Position numbers and translations under genes: made by a program
The notes under the pieces: model-generated
Told to the model about the DNA's origin: nothing
The model's database searches: none
The model's input: the letters and a program-made list of their open reading frames with translations, nothing else
Source of the DNA: Anisakis pegreffii
Lineage: Eukaryota > Nematoda > Chromadorea > Rhabditida > Anisakidae
Assembly (NCBI GenBank): GCA_035041965.1
Contig: JAPYMA010001023.1
Span: 124,001-188,000 of the forward strand
Direction: 5' to 3'
Length of the DNA: 64,000 bases
Part shown: positions 37,125-49,995 of the stretch, in pieces
Layout of the letters: the number at the start of each line of letters is the position of its first letter
Numbering within the stretch: position 1 is the stretch's first letter

Positions 37125-40100
37125 ATGACAATGATGACGGTTGCGGCGCTCCAGAAGGCAGCCGAGACATTGCTTTCGTCGGAAAAGACCGATGTCGCTT
37201 TATTGGATCAGGTAACCATAATCTATTCTTCATTCCAGGACATGTTCAATTGTGAAGTTGAAGCCAAAAAATTTGACTCGATCGGTGATACTGATCGACA
37301 TTTCAATGATCACTCCTCCAAACAAAACTGCTTTCATGGTTATTTCGAAGAGTTGTGTAGGCTGTCCTCAGTTGAACGTTTGGAGTGTTTGACCTTTGAG
37401 AATTTTCGGTTGCGAAAAAATCAAATTTAGGTCGTTAACGTGATGTATCGATCAACTGGTGAGACGCAACAAATGGCGTCGAGTATACTGTCGCAACTGA
37501 AAGAGCAAGAGGGCGCGTGGATGCGTGTCGATGGCATTCTGCAATTCAGTCAACTCATTCAAACAAAGTACTTAGCGTTACAAATCCTGGAGAATCTCGT
37601 GCTAACCAGATGGAAGACGTTGCCGAGAGAACAATGTGAAGGTTAATTTTTAGAAAATATTTTTCTGTTTCTGTTTCGTACCGATTATTTATTAGCATTC
37701 GTGATTCGCTTTTGAATTAAGTTATCAACTGTTGTATCAACTGTTGTCGAATCTGACATTGCTTCGCCATGATCGTGAGGTGAAATGCGGTGAAAATGTA
37801 CATCAGTCCATTCATCAACCTTAATCGGCAGTAATAATTTACAGAAGGAAAGGAGCCAGATTCTCGTTCCCTTCTGGAGTCCACGATATAGTACAGTTTG
37901 ATTTCCATTGCAGGAATTAAGTCGTTCATCGTTGAATTGGTGATCAAAATCAGCAGTGATGAGATCACGGATCCGCAAATGAAGACTTATTTGCAGAAAC
38001 TGAATTTGGTTCTTGTACAGGTGAATGAGTCGTTCGTTTGGTTTATGAAAGTTTGTATGATGTTTTGCTTGATAGCGTTTAATTGGTGATAAGTCAGTGG
38101 ATACAACTGAATGACTGTGTGATGAAATAGGAAATTTTTAGATTGTCAAGCAAGAATGGCCAAAGCATTGGCCGACCTTCATGACCGATATTGTGGGTGC
38201 AAGCAAAGTGAACGACAATTTGTGCTTGAATAATATGATCGTGTTGCGTTTGCTGAGTGAGGAAGTGTTCGATTTCGACGGCGAAATGACACAGGCCAAA
38301 GCGCATCATCTGAAGAAAACGTTTTGTGGTGAATTTCAGGCTGTGTTCACGCTGTGCCATTTGGTTATGGTGAGTGATTGGTGTTTGAGGAGGATTTTAT
38401 AAATTATGAACGTAATTTTTGATCTGGATTGAAATGTTAAGGATTTAATTTCAGTTTTTCTCCACAGGGTCTGGTCGTAACTGCTCACATTTCTGGACTT
38501 GCTTGTGACTGCTTTGTATTTCAGGAAACTTCAGAAAATGCTGCCTTGGTGGAGGCAACACTACATACATTGTATCGTTTCCTGAGTTGGATTCCAGTCG
38601 GATATATCTTTGAAACGAATATCATTGATTTGCTGACCCAAAAGGTAGTTGAGTTTAAACTGGTGGTTTTGTGGCACGATTTTGTTTTTCGTTTTTTTGA
38701 TATCGGTGAGAATTTTCAATCGTTCAGGGCACGAAGTTGTATACTCTGTAATTGAAGCTCGCAAATCTACTTATCAGCCTAAACCAAAAATGTCTATTGA
38801 TGGGTCATGATTGATTGCGTTTGTAATGAATTCCTTTTCTTTTTTTCAGTTTTTGGGTGTGCAAATGTTCCGAAGTGTATCGGTACAGTGTCTCACGGAA
38901 ATAGCCGCGCTGAGTGTTGTGCATATGGAACGGAATGAAGGCTACATTGAGCGTGTCGTATCGATGCTGAAGCACTCCATGCTCCAGGTTCATTTCACAA
39001 GATTTCTTCAGTTGTCCGTCTGATTTCAATTGCTTCATGACAAGCTCACGTTTTTTGTGGTTTTCGAACGATCACGGCTAATCTGATTGAGATTCATTTG
39101 TGTGTTTGGAAAACATTCTTTGGTTTTTGAAGAAGGCAACGATAAGATTGATAACGCAATGAACAGATTGTTGTCGGGATTTGCTTGCAATTGGATGATT
39201 GTTTTGTAGATTATGACGATTATTGATCCGAGTGTTGATCTGGCTGAGGCATACAATCAAGGCAGCGATGCTGATCAGAAGTTTATCGCCAATTTGGCGC
39301 AATACCTGGGAACGTTCCTGAAGGAGAACGCTCAAATTGTTGAGGTGCTGGACGTGAATGAGTCGAATGCTGACCTGAAAAAAGCACATCAAATGGTTCG
39401 TCAATTCTGCAATTCATTGTTATTTTTTAGGAGGGGATGGGGAATGGGAATCATGATGGTTGTGTGATACGAGTTGCTCTTTCACCTTGTAGCATTGACG
39501 GCGTTCTCTAAGTGGATAATTCCAATGTAAAAGGAGATTATTTTGTGGCCAAAGCGTTCAGTTCCATTCTGGATCTGTCGCAAGTCTCATTGAAGGAATC
39601 CCGTAGGCTCTGTTCGCTCGGAATTCTCTAGCCTTGAACGCATTCTTCTAGCTGCTCATATCGCTTGGAACTGTGATATATTTATTGTTCGTTTGATTCA
39701 ATATTTGAAATACTGGTGATGATTGGGAAGGAAGTCATTCATCCGGTCGTAATTTCTGTTTCAGGCTTTGACATACCTGCTGAAGATCAGTATGGTTGAA
39801 GAGATGGAAATATTCAAAGTTTGTTTGGATTATTGGAATTGGTTATGTGCCGAGTTGTATCGTGAGTTCCCATTCCAAATCGATCGGCCACTGATAAGCA
39901 GTTTCCCGATTTTGAATCGACAACAGGAGCCACCGCGCCGTGCACTCTACAACAGTGTCCTTTCTGAAGTGAGTTGATTAATCGTTAATATCATTTCGAA
40001 TAATACATTACGCTGACTGAATGGATTATTCAATGAGGTGGATGGCTTGAGCTGATTGTTTCCCTGTTATCATGTTCACGATCAGGCCTTACAATTGTTT

Positions 40101-43100
40101 GCTGTGCAAGCAGATGAGATTATCTCATTGTTAATCGATATTGTGTGTGTGCAAAAGAAGTGATTGGATATTGGTGATTGCAGTTGCGATTGGTGATGAT
40201 TTCACGTATGGCGAAGCCTGAAGAAGTGTTGGTGGTTGAGAATGAACAGGGCGAGGTTGTACGGGAATTGATCAAAGACACTGATTCAATCACGCTGTAC
40301 AAAACAATGCGCGAAACGTTGGTGTATCTGACACATTTGGACTACAAGGATACGGAAATTAAAATGACCGAAAAATTGCAAAATCAAGTGAACGGACGAG
40401 AATGGTCGTGGAAAAATTTGAATACGGTAACAAATTTGTTTAGCGATGATTTACAATTAGATATTTCCATTTTTGGATGTCGAATCTGGTAATTTTTGAT
40501 CACGTTGCTTCCTTTTACGATTCGTTTTCAGCACATTGGACATCCATCCACTTATCTGTTTTATTTGCTCTTTCATTCAGCAGTCAGTTGTTGAGTAGAA
40601 TTTTTTTCCGATCAGAACAGAAACATTTTTTTTGTCAGTGTGATCAGAGTAAAATACTCAGTTCGAACTATTGGCTGTCTTAGATTTAACTGAATCTATC
40701 TTGGATGGTTTCATATGTTGCTGGTGAGTGTGTGATAGTGATTGTTACGGATCGTTTTTTTTTGTTGGGAATGTGTAAATTGGATGGCAATCATCAGTTG
40801 TTTATGAGGCATTAAAAATTTCAGTTGTGCTGGGCGATCGGATCCATTAGTGGTGCGATGATGGAAGAAGATGAGAAACGATTTCTAGTCACTGTGATCA
40901 GAGGTGCTTAACGATTTCTTTGTCGTTTCCTGATGTGTTCTTTTTCAGTGATATAAGAGGCCTTCCATGTTTATCGTTCTCTCGTTGTATTACACTAGAA
41001 ATACTTTTAAATCTTGAAAGAGGTCGGTGTGTAGCCGAATAAAGCGATTCTAGTGGCAGTGACATTCTCAGTTCTTGACATACTCAACAATGATCCATTA
41101 TTGAATAGTGTGGACATAGTTTGAGTGGTTTTGTGAGATGGCGTGATTTATCAGCGTAAGAAAATTTCGTTGATTATCTTGAATTGGTTTAGATTTGTTG
41201 GGTTTGTGTGAGCAGAAACGTGGTAAGGACAATAAATCGGTGATTGCATCGAACATAATGTATGTGGTTGGTCAGTATCCGAGATTCTTGCGTGCGCACT
41301 GGAAGTTTTTGAAGACCGTAATCAACAAACTGTTCGAGTTCATGCACGAAACGCATGAGGGAGTGCAAGATATGGCCTGTGATACGTTCATTAAAGTGGC
41401 GCATAAATGCAGAAGGCATTTTGTTGTGGTGAGTTGTGAAATATTTGCATGGTACTTTGAGGTGGGAAAGTATCCGCATATCAGTTTTAGAAAATGTGTC
41501 GTATTTTTTGTTGCTGAAGTTGGATATAATTTTCAAGTTTTTCAAGCTCTCCGTATTATTTGAATGAAAGTTGCATATTTGTTTCATTTTTAATAGATTG
41601 TTGATTTGTTCAGTTTCTTGCTGTAGATTAGGAAAAGGTATGTTGATAATTTCAGATCCAAGTGGGTGAAACGAATCCGTTTATTGATGATATTTTGGGT
41701 GGATTGAGTTCAATCATTTGCGATCTGTCGCCACCCCAGGTGCACGTTTTCTACGAGGCAGTCGGATGCCTGATCTCAGCACAGAATGACCCACCGATAC
41801 GTGAAAGCCTCATTGAAAGGCTGATGCAACTGCCGAATTCAATTTGGGAAGAGATTATCTCGCATGCTAGTCAGGTTTGTCTTAGTTTATTTCATTTTTA
41901 GCAGATACATTTCTCCGTTGTTGTGTTTTTATGAGATGAATTTATCTCTGTGAATGGAATGCTTTTTTCTTCAGTGATGAATTGAGTTGATTTATATTAT
42001 TCGAGTGTTGTCAAAGAATTTAATGTCTCGAAGAGACAGAGGGATTTCCATGTTGCATTGAATTTTGCTTGAGATGGAGTATTTTAAGGATCAGTTAGTT
42101 GGTTTTCTTTATGCTTGTTTCTTGTTGAAGGATATCAACGTGATGAAGGATCCAGAGGTTGTGAAGAATATTGCCAATATTTTAAAGACGAACGTTGCAG
42201 CGTGCAGATCCATTGGAAGTCCATTCCTCTGTCAGGTAGGCTCGTGATTTTGCAATAACGATATTTATATTTCATATCGTACGAACTGGCTAAAAATATT
42301 AGGTAGAGTATGAAGTGTTTGTTGTGAACAGAATTTTGATGAATTGAAAAGTGATTGATTATGCGAAACTTTTCTCTGGAATATTGTGATCGTAATCGGC
42401 ATTGGACACTACGATGTGTCTGTGTTTGTCAGAAAACGGCATCGTTTCAGTTGGATGAAAATACGAAGTGATATTAGATGCCGTGGTGATATTGTTGTCC
42501 ATCGAAAAATGACATTAATTAGTGGTCGTTTGATTACAGCTCTCGAAGATCTACTTGGATATGTTGAATGTGTACAAAGTAACGTCAGAAAATATCAGCA
42601 GCGCTGTGGTGGAGAACGGGGAGGATGTACTAAAGCAACCACTGTTGAAATCGATGCGTGCTGTCAAACGTGAAATTCTCACTCTTCTCTCGACATGGGT
42701 GGCGAAAGCCGAAGATACTTCTGTACGTTTGGTTGTAGTTTTTTTTTTGTTTTGATTTCCGATGCCACTGTAGTATTTGGGAGGAACTGAAAGATTCGAA
42801 TCAGGCAGGTGATAGGTCATAATTTTGTGGCGAAATTTTGAAGTTTAAGTCATTGACGGAATGTTGTTTTGACGCATTTTGCATCCAAAACAATTCATTT
42901 ATGACGCTGTTCTGTTTCAGGTTGTATTAGAGAGCTTTGTGCCACCGTTGTTCGATGCAGTACTGTTCGATTATCAGCGCAATTGCCCGGCTGCGCGTGA
43001 GCCGAAAGTTTTGTCGCTGTTGTCAATAATTGTCACTCAACTGCATGTAAGTTCTTTTTGGTCAGAATTTTTGTTTAGTGATCATTTTTAGGGTTAAATT

Positions 43101-44444
43101 GCTTGTGTGTTTATTTGTTTTGGGTTTGTTCGAATTGTTCTTTGAGGAATGTGATATGATGAGCGTGTTGCTGTTGCATCGTTGTTGCATTGTTACTTAC
43201 GATGCACATTTTACGTGTTGATTTCAGTCATCGATTAACTGTGAAGTGATTCGCATCTTGGACGCGGTCTTCACGTGTACATTGGAGATGATCAATCGTG
43301 ATATGCAAGAGTATCCAGAGCATCGCATCAACTTCTTCAAACTGCTCTATGCGCTCAATCACGAGTGCTTTGACGTGTTCGTGGCGTTACCCCCGCAGTT
43401 GTTCCGTTTGATCGTTGACGCAGTGGTGTGGGCATTCAAGCATTCGATGCGTAATGTGGCCGAAATTGGTCTGGATATTTTGAAGGATATGTTGAGTCAA
43501 TTCGCCATCTATCCGGATCGTTCAAAAGCACAAGCGTTCTACAAAACTTTCTATATGGACATTGTTGTGCATGTGCTATCAGTGGTGACCGATCGAAATC
43601 AAATCATGATCGCTGGCTTCTCGTATTATGCGGATATTTTGTGTGCACTGTTCAGTACGGCTGAATTCGCCATCGCCGAACAGTTGAATCCGCCTCAGTC
43701 GAATATTGATTATATCTATCAACAAATCAGCGAAACGTTCTCGCAAGCGTTTCCAAATTTGACACCGTAAGTGTTTCACTTGAATATCTGTTGATACATC
43801 CACAACATTCATTGATATTTCAGTGTTTTGTTTTTAATGTGGAAATGTGCAATTTATCTATTTCAGTGATCAAATTCGTGTCACCATCAAAGGTTTCTTC
43901 TCGTTCAATAAGGACACAATGAAGATGAAAAATCATCTGCGTGATTTCTTGGTTCAAATTAAGGTAAATTTTAATTTTTAACTGAACAAATTTTTTTGCG
44001 ATTGTCGAATTCTGTCAGTTTGTTCAGGTGTATGGATTGGTAATGTTTTGTTAGAGTAGCAAATCTCTGTTTTGATTAAACTGATTGGTAGATATCCATT
44101 ATCTTGTCCTGAAGTAAAGGTAGTCATTGAAACTGAAAAGATGAGCGCTATTCAGAATGATTTGTCTCGTTATAGGAGCAAATCGGTGCCGATACGTCGG
44201 ATTTGTTCATCGAGGAACGTGAACAAGAAATACAAAACGCGCAGAATGCCAAGAATGAAGTAATTTCTATGGATTTTTTTACACTGTTGTTGTGTTCAAA
44301 AAATTTTATTTTTAGTTTTCGCTTCTTTTTCCGAATGCGGTGATTCTGTGTAATCATTTGGATCAATACAATTCTGTATGTTGTCTTCAGGTGCCGGGAA
44401 TGATGAATCCGAATGAAATCAACGATGACGATTTGATGAAATAA
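37125..44444 (+). CDS. xpo-1: Exportin-1 (CRM1/XPO1), 19 exons, complete
   Basis: This karyopherin binds RanGTP and leucine-rich export signals and carries proteins and RNPs out of the nucleus. Exons: 37125-37211, 37431-37641, 37914-38020, 38142-38369, 38525-38644, 38850-38987, 39210-39395, 39765-39968, 40184-40426, 40825-40903, 41193-41428, 41656-41874, 42131-42235, 42540-42722, 42921-43046, 43228-43766, 43867-43963, 44176-44259, 44391-44444. Phases chain without a break to 1,081 residues (human about 1,071). The importin-beta N-terminal region is in exon 2 ([22 protein letters not shown]). [11 protein letters not shown], the acidic loop after [12 protein letters not shown] (about 436-463) and [16 protein letters not shown] are near-identical to the family. 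The groove motif [14 protein letters not shown] keeps its cysteine at residue 540, the leptomycin-B-reactive position (Cys528 in human). The C-terminus ends in an acidic tail (EINDDDLMK). Introns are T-rich and 74-398 nt long. The ATG is the first one and fits the family start. Confidence 0.98.
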
Positions 44445-47400
44445 TATGGTGAATTTGGTGGGAACGTTTCGTTATTGTGGATTGTTTGTTTCGACTTTGG
44501 GTGATAGTTTTTTTGGATATAAGTGGGCAAAGATGAATCGAACGATCGCTGTGTTGGGAATGTGGAAGAAGTTTGTTTGTGGTTGTTGTTGTTGCTGCTG
44601 ATAGTGTTTTTGCGTTAATTGTTTCTGCGTTATGTACCCCGTTTGATCCGGTCATTTGCCACTGATCATCAGTTATACTTTATATGTATATCCCATAAGT
44701 TTGTTTTATTCATCGTTTTTGTTTCGTTTCTTTAAATTTTTGTATCTGTTTTGTTCAGTTTCATGTTCTTTCGATTGGTTAAAATTCTTGTTAATTCTGA
44801 TCGATCCATGATGAATTGTGAATATATTTTCGACTTTTGTTTACTAGAAGTTTTGTCTGTGCTGATGCAAAGGTGTTTTTCATTAGCTGTCATCTTTATT
44901 CGCCTATTGATTTCATTTCTTTTGGAGGCTGTTATAGATTCGGGGTAAGTTATGGGAGCCTGGAAGGTTTGGAGGGACCTTTATGGAATTATAAAAAGTG
45001 GATTGTTCTGGTTTTTTAGAGGATTTTCTACACGCGCTCATTATGGTTGTTGGTGTTCACTATCAGTGCTCCAGCTTCACTTCAATGACCACTCGTACAG
45101 TTCGGAAAGTGTGAAAGTTTGATCATTTAGCGTTCGTAGACATGTCATCAAAAGGATAAGGCATGTTCAGTCAAATGAAACTTATTTGTAGCTGTTCTCT
45201 CACGCGATTAGGATAAGTATTGGCGAGGATTTTGTGGGGACGTGAAACGATGAAATGAAGTTTCAGTTATGATTTCGCGTTGAAGGATTCTCGCCTTCAT
45301 TGTTCATCTTGTGTTCATTAGATTAGTTGCAAATAGTAGATGAATTACTGCACTTAGTATGGTTCTTTCGGAAGTGATTTAGAATTTCACGTTCGTTTCT
45401 CTATAGCTGCACTTCGTAACTTTTTTTATCACGTTTGATATGATATTGCCCCATTTGAGAGATGAAGTAGAAGAGGGTTATATGATGATGTTCAAAAAAT
45501 TGTGCAGAACAATGATCTTTTGAGTAACTGATTTGAGTTGAGTTCTCGCGAAATTGTTGTTAACCATAAATTTTGGTGGTTATTTTGTTAAGGTTCGTTA
45601 CGTGGTTTTTGACAGCGAACTGTTCGCAGTGAAGGAAAATGGTCAGGTAGAAATGATTTGCGAGAAATGCGTTCAGCTCTCTCGCATTTTATTGGCTTGT
45701 TGCACTCGTGTTGTCCGACATTTTGATCTCTTGAAGTCTATACGATTCAGCGGGATTATTTTTGAAGCGATAGCCTGGAATTGTAAAGTGGATTGGGTGA
45801 GGAAATAGGATTTTTGTTGATAGTGCGATGTGAAATACATTCGGAGTTTGCGTTATGGTTGATTATAAATTGTATGATTGATAATATGATATGTAATGAT
45901 GTGCACACACGTTGTTATTTTAAGTTTTTGGATCTCATATTGTATTCTACTCTGGCGATACTCAGAAACGACCATATCTATAGAATTTGATCAGTTCGTA
46001 GCTTTACTTTGTAGGGATACGTCCATCGGTTCCGTTCGCTTTCCTTCAAAATATTCAACAAAAGATTATTTGGATGTATTGGAGGAAGGAATTTAGAGTA
46101 CAGGTGCACTATGGAATGTCACGAAAAATGGGTGATCCAATGATAATACGCACAGTACCGATATCCTCCAGTTTTTCATTGGTTTCATGATTAATTTACG
46201 GACTCAGTGCAGATTGGGTGAATGAGGACTGACGGTACTTTTGTATGACTAATATGATGTGTATCGCAAGAGTAGTCTATTGTTACTATCTGTCATGTAT
46301 GAGAGTTATGAAATGTAAATTGTCGAATGTGAGAGAGTGAATGTGTGTGCGTGTTGTTCTGCTTGATTTCATTTTGTCGTTGTTGTGAGTCTCTTAATTT
46401 GTGGTGGTTACAGACGCGTGTGAATTAAAAATTGATCGAAATCATGAATGAATAAATTCTCTCTCCCATAAGATTGATTGAATGAGTTGGATGTAAATAG
46501 TTTTGATCATTATTAACTTTCTAATGATTGTGTATTGACGAAATCCTTTCAAACTATCTTCATTCGCTCGCGTGTTTTTTTGTGTGAGCAGTGAGCATCA
46601 GCATCAGAAAATTGTTTATACGTTATTCTTGGTCATGTGTATCAGCGTGGTGTCGTCGTTTCAAGTCTCGGAAGGCGTCGAAGAAAAAAATGTATGGTTT
46701 ATAAGATATTGGCATGTGGAGTGTGTGTATGTGTTCAAATGTTCCGTTCTGGTATTACCGAGTTACTGCACTGTGCAAAAGCATATGTTTTCCGAATGTT
46801 GTTACTGATTTTCATGACGTATATCATCGCTTCATTGTACTGTTTATATGGTTTCTCTTCGTTTATTGTTTGTTCCAGTTATCGTCGACATTATCATTCG
46901 ACTTATCATCTAAGGATATGTTTTACCGGTATGCCGGGGTTGTTTTAGCAGGAAGGAAGTTGGTATTTTGACCGTTGGTTGCGATCGCATATGTGATCGA
47001 ATAAACCGTCAGTTGTATACGCAATATGACCGATATGATGCGAGTGATAGGATAAGTAATGCTAATCGTACTATATAACGACATTTCCATCTCAGTTGTC
47101 TGGAAACTCGCTGGTATTGTTATCATTGCTTTCGTATTTCTCGCACCATTATTATTCGGTTATTGAAGAGTCAATCATTTTGTTGTTAAATTGAGACGAA
47201 GAATGTGAATTGTTGTCACTATCATTATATTATAATTATGGTTATCCTCATTATGATCAGTATAAACCATTATTCCGTTACATTGTTTTGTACGATCACT
47301 TGAAACTGCGTACCTTTGATTTTGATTGTTTTTCGTACGATAAAGTTCACATTTATTCATGCAAAGGGTTTGTCATTTGCTCAAAGTATTCACATTCATT

Positions 47401-48577
47401 CATTTATTCCAAGTGTCGTTTCACACACACACAAACATCATGTACCTCTTGCAGAGAGTTTGACTTTAACAAAGGAAATGTTAAGGATGCTTTGGAGTAG
47501 TGATTTAGCCGGATGCAAATAAAGCCATCTAGTAATTGTAGTTTATTAAAAACTTCACTCATTAATTGATTTCTCCATTGAATTGCAAACATGTATACTG
47601 TTTGTATTCACTTCAGCAAGCTATTCTCAACAAGGTACTATTGAATGCAAATGTATCCGAAACGGAACAAATTTATACTGGTGCTTGGATTGCTTGGACT
47701 TTTTCCATCTGAGAGTAAATGACGAATAGATACACGATAGTAACCACAGTACAATTTGAATATTATGTGAAGAAAGCAGTATGTATTGCACACAAACACG
47801 ATCAGTAAAGTAAAAAACAATGAATTGGTGCCAGAGTTCGATGCGTTGGAAGGATGCACACGCGATTTAGACAATAGAAGATGGTGACTAGTGTTCGCTG
47901 GGGAGTAACCTTTTAGACTGTGGCCAGGGGGACCAACACAAAAAATTCAGAAAACGAATTGTCCGCAGAGACCGACCGCTGTCCCGGACGGTTCGCTCCA
48001 CGAATTAGTTCCATCTTCTGCTATCTTCCGTTACTTCCATTATCAAAACGTTGGAGAGGAAAATTGTCGGAGAAGGGCTCCCCATTTGAGAGCTCATTCT
48101 CTAACGATTCTAATAATGATTGTCTATGTATCCAGTAGTATTTTCATTTCATAGATGGATTTCGGAATGAGCCTCTACCACAGAATTGTTTTCCTCAAAT
48201 CTTGGATGTTTATGCAATCGCATGGACTGTCAGCCTCGCGTCATCAGAAACTAAATCGCAACTTTTCGTGGAATTCAGTCTTTCTTCTCTTACTAGCACT
48301 TTGCATGTCTCATCGGTAACACTTCAATGGTTTCATCAAGCGCAAAGCCATAAGCGAGGGATATTGCGTCGGTGATTGTTTCTCATATTATGAACAATGG
48401 GACAGACGGTGAACCAATCACAAATTATTCAGTGGTTATTATTCGTGAATAATCAGTATTTCATTGAATGCACCAAACTCGGCAACGTTAAATTACGAGT
48501 GCGCTCGAGTCGGTTTCAATTAAACAGATATGTCGCATCCAATTAACCAAATATGATATTGCCGTCATGAACAAAGT
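44445..48577. other. Long T/G-rich 3' flank of exportin-1
   Basis: No gene recognised. The plus strand is T- and G-rich, like the exportin-1 introns, over roughly 44.4-47.5 kb, which would fit a long 3' UTR or unrecognised exons. AATAAA signals occur at 46,451-46,456 and near 47,518. Open frames here (for example 46,637-46,948) are Leu/Cys/Phe-rich as expected from T/G-rich DNA. The last kilobase loses the skew. Confidence 0.4.
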
Positions 48578-49665
48578 TTACTGCAGTGAGATGCGTCTCT
48601 TGGCAAGAAGCTCTTCTTTCGGCATTTGGTTCTCGACCTCTTCGATCTCTTTCGGGCTTTCGGCCATCGAATATCGTCGCATCCAATCGCTGATGTCCAT
48701 AAAAGGTGATTTCCCGTATTTGTCATCCACATATTGCACTTGCTTTTTGCAGTTTTGATACTTTTCGTACATGTCCTGAATGGCTTCCATCATCCGTTAT
48801 TTTATTTATACAGTCACACATAAACAGCTATTAGTCAGCCGTAGACGATCACAATTCGCTGCACTATAAACATTCCCTTCAATAAATCTTCCAGAAGTCA
48901 TCACCTTCTTTACAATACCTTATACTAAAAGAGAGAACTTAACGATCGTTCGATGTGCTCAGAATTTGACTCATTTGTCCGAATGAAATTTTCTTCTTCA
49001 ATTGAGATGATCGCATTGTATCAGTCAATGACATTTGTTTTCACTTAGCAGATTACTAATGTCACTAAAACGACAAGTTTGCTATCCTATCCGTTCATAA
49101 TGTTCTGGGCAGTTCATAATGGTTGATGACAAACGCCTGCTAAATAGCATTTCAAGACCGCTCAAGATAACATTACCTAAAAATTGAGGAAGTTAAATTT
49201 GTTGCATGCTTGAGTTGCTCAAAACGTTTCATTTGCTCGGAAGCAAATTTATTGAATCAAATGAATATTCTCAGAACGAAACGTTCAGATGACATATGAG
49301 AAAGGCAACGAAACGAGCCGAGAAAAATCACAAGCACGTACCCTCATTTGAACATGGAGATTTATGAGTGACTGCCAGTAGTCTTTTGCGCATGTGAGCA
49401 AACCACGACTGCTGTACTCGTCGAAGAGATTCGGTGCTTTGGTCGAGGATACGATGCTGGCAAGAGACAGCTTGTTAGGTTGCATTGGTTCGGCCATAGC
49501 CACGCTCAACGATGTGGCCAGCACAAAGATGCTGATACAAAAAAGTGACAAGTCACTGAAGGAGAGCACGACGCGTGAACGTGAAGTGAGATGACGATGC
49601 TGCTTCACGGTGCTCTGACTGTAAGCGGAGGACATCGTCGAATTTTTGCATTTGCTTGAATTCAT
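48578..49665 (-). CDS. Predicted secreted protein of unknown family, 2 exons, downstream operon gene
   Basis: I do not recognise the family. Exons on the minus strand are 49665-49342 and 48775-48578, phase 0, giving 173 residues if no further exon lies in the 566-nt intron. A basic N-terminus is followed by a hydrophobic core (FCISIFVLATSLSVAMA, about residues 41-57) that looks like a signal peptide or anchor; mature protein would begin near EPMQPNK. The remainder is charged and probably helical, with three cysteines and an acidic end (EIEEVENQ, then KRRISLQ). The start at 49665 was chosen because TTTCAG, a good trans-splice acceptor, ends only 11 nt before it; a second in-frame ATG 10 codons later is also possible. 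The upstream gene on the same strand ends about 60 nt before that acceptor, so the pair looks like a nematode operon. Confidence 0.6.
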
Positions 49666-49676
49666 CTCTTGTTACG

Positions 49677-49682
49677 CTGAAA
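49677..49682 (-). promoter_or_regulatory. Candidate trans-splice acceptor between operon genes
   Basis: TTTCAG on the minus strand, 11 nt before an ATG and about 55 nt after the poly(A) signal of the preceding gene. In nematode operons this is where a spliced leader is added to the downstream mRNA. Seen: the motif and spacing. Inferred: its use. Confidence 0.5.
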
Positions 49683-49736
49683 CAACAGCACACTTCTGAT
49701 TTTGATTGTCACTTTTCAACTTTGTACACCAACATA

Positions 49737-49742
49737 TTTATT
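49737..49742 (-). other. Poly(A) signal overlapping a stop codon
   Basis: AATAAA on the minus strand overlaps the TAA stop (49740-49738) of the upstream operon gene. With the acceptor at 49677, cleavage would occur within the short intercistronic gap. Confidence 0.5.
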
Positions 49743-49995
49743 GATAGCTTAATCTGCTGTGATTAACGGCGCCAAACCATTCCAGCAACAAACAAATCAA
49801 ACCGTAAGATTGACCAACGATGTCAAATAGCAAACGCGAGAAGAATCGAGGCAAATTTGAACTTCTATTTGATGAACAATTTACTGGTGGCTTGTTGGCT
49901 AAACTCTTCAGGAGAATCTCAGCGATTAGCCTTTCTTTTGATGCGAGCATGATAAAGGAATCGCTGATAGAATCAATCATCCCATCCCCACTATC
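49738..49995 (-). CDS. Last exon of an unrecognised gene, upstream operon member (partial)
   Basis: The exon starts after ATCGTAG at 49995 in phase 0 and runs 85 codons to TAA. It encodes a Ser/Asp-rich start (DSGDGMIDSISDSF), a charged helix (ASKERLIAEILLKSLANKPP) and a hydrophobic/aromatic end (YGLICLLLEWFGAV). No family is recognised. The upstream exons were not found; a short coding-like piece (TTIATAFARDNNSD) near 50,160-50,215 on the same strand is a candidate. The composition is clearly unlike the surrounding AT-rich random frames, and the position just before a second gene supports an operon. Confidence 0.4.
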   Translation of the reverse strand, partial: DSGDGMIDSISDSFIMLASKERLIAEILLKSLANKPPVNCSSNRSSNLPRFFSRLLFDIVGQSYGLICLLLEWFGAVNHSRLSYQ

